Shown: positions 5,420 to 6,710 of the stretch, piece by piece
How positions within the stretch are numbered: the first letter of the stretch is position 1
How the letters are laid out: every line of letters starts with the position of its first letter
NCBI GenBank assembly: GCA_022825185.1
Contig: JAJDYK010000306.1
Location: forward strand, 1 to 6,710
Length of the DNA: 6,710 nt
Reading direction: 5' to 3'
Origin: Candidatus Latescibacterota bacterium
GTDB taxonomy: Bacteria > Latescibacterota > UBA2968 > UBA8231
Notes under the pieces: generated by a model
Databases searched by the model: none
The model's input: the letters and a program-made list of their open reading frames with translations, nothing else
Told to the model about the DNA's origin: nothing
Program-made: the position numbers and the translations under genes

Positions 5420-5814
5420 AGTACTTGCTCGACACCCATGCGTGGATCTGGGCCTTGGAGGCACCGGAAAAACTGCCCGATCCTATAAGGAAGATGCTGC
5501 TGGAGCCGGATCACCTGCCCTTTGGGCTAGCGGCGATCAGCCCTTGGGAAGTAGCAAAAAAGGAGTCCAAAGGGCTTTTGCAATTATCTATGCCTATGCG
5601 CCAGTGGGTAGCGCACGCCACCCAAGCCCCGTTTATCGAGCTTCTGCCCCTTTCGGTGGATATAGCCCTCGAATCGGCGCATTTGCCTGCACCCTTCCAC
5701 AAAGACCCGGCTGACCAAATGATCGTCGCCACAGCGCGGGTGCACAGTCTAGTGCTGCTCAGCGCCGACCAACGACTGCTCGCCTATCCACACGTGCAAA
5801 CAAAGTGGGAATAG
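5416..5814 (+). CDS. PIN-domain toxin (VapC-like endoribonuclease)
   Basis: PIN-domain toxins are Mg2+-dependent endoribonucleases that cut RNA, usually tRNA or rRNA, when their antitoxin is lost. The 132-residue protein has the full acidic set: D6 in LLDTHAWIW, E45 in ISPWEVAKK, D97 and D100 in KDPADQMIVATA, and D118 in LSADQRL. The domain looks intact from first strand to last. I place the start at GTG 5416, which overlaps the antitoxin TGA and begins the protein exactly at the conserved first strand; GGGAAG (5403-5408) lies 7 nt before it. An in-frame TTG at 5401 would add five residues and is less likely. It ends 9 nt before the convergent secreted-protein gene with no obvious terminator. 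The RNA target cannot be predicted. Confidence 0.93.
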   Translation: MKYLLDTHAWIWALEAPEKLPDPIRKMLLEPDHLPFGLAAISPWEVAKKESKGLLQLSMPMRQWVAHATQAPFIELLPLSVDIALESAHLPAPFHKDPADQMIVATARVHSLVLLSADQRLLAYPHVQTKWE

Positions 5815-5823
5815 TAAATCAAT

Positions 5824-6710
5824 CTAATCTGCAAACCTTCGCTTGAGTGCTCCCCAACTCTCGGCGGCTATCGCGGTGGCCGGGATAGATATTTCAGTGA
5901 GACGGGCGATTTGGGTATTCGTACTCGGCGGGAGGGCACCGCTGGCGAAAGTCTGCCTCGTCTCTACGACTAAGGCGACGGCCCCAATCCCACGAGCATA
6001 CCAAGCATAGGCGTCTATCTCGGCTGTCACTTCACCCAGAGACTCGAGCTGAGCGTTGCCCGTGAAGGTAACGACGCCAGTGCCGGTCTGGTGGATGCGC
6101 AGACAATCGAAAGTGCCCGCCGGTAGCCGAATCTCGCCCCAAGCATCAACCGCGTACTGATAATCGTACAGGCCGGAACTTGTGATCCCTGGGGCTATGG
6201 TCTGATCCAAAGAGAAGTTTTCAACGGCCCAGCTTTTGCCAAATTCCAGCGGCCAAGGCGTTCCGATATCGATAAGCGGAAAGGAGACTTGGCCGGCCGG
6301 GCCTTCGGCACCGACGAGGACATCGCCTGCGGGACTGCGCTGGAAATAGTGGTACGTCTCAATCTCGTCCATTCCCCCAGTGGCGTTAGGCGCAGTAGCA
6401 ATGTTATAGACGGCGTAATCGGCGTCGGAGAAGCTAGCGGCGTCGGGGACCTGCTCCAGCGGGATGACCGAACTGCGGATAAAGGCAAGTATGCTGTTGG
6501 GGATGGCTCCGGTGAGGTCTGAGGACTGTTCGGCACCTGCAGAGCCGATGTCGAAACCAGTGTCCTCTTGGCTGCTAAGGACTGTGGCGACTTCTTGCTC
6601 CCAAGTCATACCCAAAGACGGGCGTAAATCGTCGGGAGAAAGGGTGATCTGGGCTGTAGCAGTAAGGGGAAGGAAGACAAAGGCGATTGATGCTAATACA
6701 CGGACGACGA
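5824..6710 (-). CDS. Secreted protein of unknown function, 5' end beyond right edge
   Basis: I do not recognise the family. Counting from the first full visible codon (6708-6706), 294 residues are seen. The N-terminus is a signal peptide: VRVLASIAFVFLPLTATA at about 2-19, with a likely signal peptidase I site after ATA at 19 and a mature start QITLSPDDL. No ATG, GTG or TTG start occurs in the signal region, so the start lies just past the window; an internal TTG at 6615 or ATG at 6609 would delete the signal peptide. The mature part looks beta-rich: a middle segment with GTPWPLEFGKSW at about 149-160, GEIRLPAGTFDCLRI at 191-205 and AYAWYARGIGAVALV at 233-247. The last pattern (polar rise to PAGTF, then WYA-GIG) recurs in exported hypothetical proteins. 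The protein ends SWGALKRRFAD. There is a single Cys in the mature region and no lipobox. Confidence 0.75.
   Translation of the reverse strand, partial: VVRVLASIAFVFLPLTATAQITLSPDDLRPSLGMTWEQEVATVLSSQEDTGFDIGSAGAEQSSDLTGAIPNSILAFIRSSVIPLEQVPDAASFSDADYAVYNIATAPNATGGMDEIETYHYFQRSPAGDVLVGAEGPAGQVSFPLIDIGTPWPLEFGKSWAVENFSLDQTIAPGITSSGLYDYQYAVDAWGEIRLPAGTFDCLRIHQTGTGVVTFTGNAQLESLGEVTAEIDAYAWYARGIGAVALVVETRQTFASGALPPSTNTQIARLTEISIPATAIAAESWGALKRRFAD

Noticed and set aside
5165..5464. A 99-codon minus-strand frame over the antitoxin and toxin start
   Set aside because: It is antisense to the well-supported TA pair and its Gly/Leu-rich translation has no recognisable features.

Overview
This 6.7 kb window is bacterial chromosome, roughly 60% G+C and densely packed. 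Housekeeping genes alternate strands and small toxin-antitoxin-type genes sit in the junctions. MurB shows that the host makes peptidoglycan, and a Sec-type signal peptide marks one protein as exported. Nothing is diagnostic of a phylum. The GlcF sequence, the short HicB-like and Phd/PIN modules and the C-rich inverted repeat would fit an environmental bacterium with many TA modules and MITE-like repeats, but the lineage is left open. There is no RNA gene, CRISPR array, prophage or complete insertion sequence.

Layout, left to right. (1) The 5' part of hisI (histidine biosynthesis) lies on the minus strand and runs off the left edge. (2) Divergent from it is a plus-strand hydroxyacid-oxoacid transhydrogenase of the ADHFE1 type, a specialised iron-dependent alcohol dehydrogenase. 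(3) Convergent with it on the minus strand is a two-gene unit: an unrecognised 44-residue ORF with a near-ideal ribosome binding site, whose stop codon overlaps the start of a short HicB-like protein. (4) murB lies 66 nt upstream on the same strand, with a 9-bp inverted repeat in the gap. (5) The murB upstream gap holds a 180-bp element with 16-bp near-perfect terminal inverted repeats and a C/G-rich palindromic core, probably a MITE. (6) On the plus strand, a nucleoside 2-deoxyribosyltransferase-family gene and glcF (iron-sulfur subunit of glycolate oxidase) are 3 nt apart. (7) A Phd/YefM antitoxin and PIN-domain toxin pair overlaps by 4 nt and follows a promoter that overlaps palindromes. 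(8) Convergent with the toxin is a secreted protein of unknown function, whose 5' end lies beyond the right edge.

How they work together: the metabolic genes (hisI, the transhydrogenase, murB, the deoxyribosyltransferase, glcF) do not form one pathway. The transhydrogenase and glycolate oxidase both handle 2-hydroxy acids, but lie on separate transcription units. The points most worth following are the coupled 44-aa ORF/HicB-like pair, which occupies the place where a HicA toxin would be expected, the MITE-like element, and the operator layout of the Phd/PIN pair.
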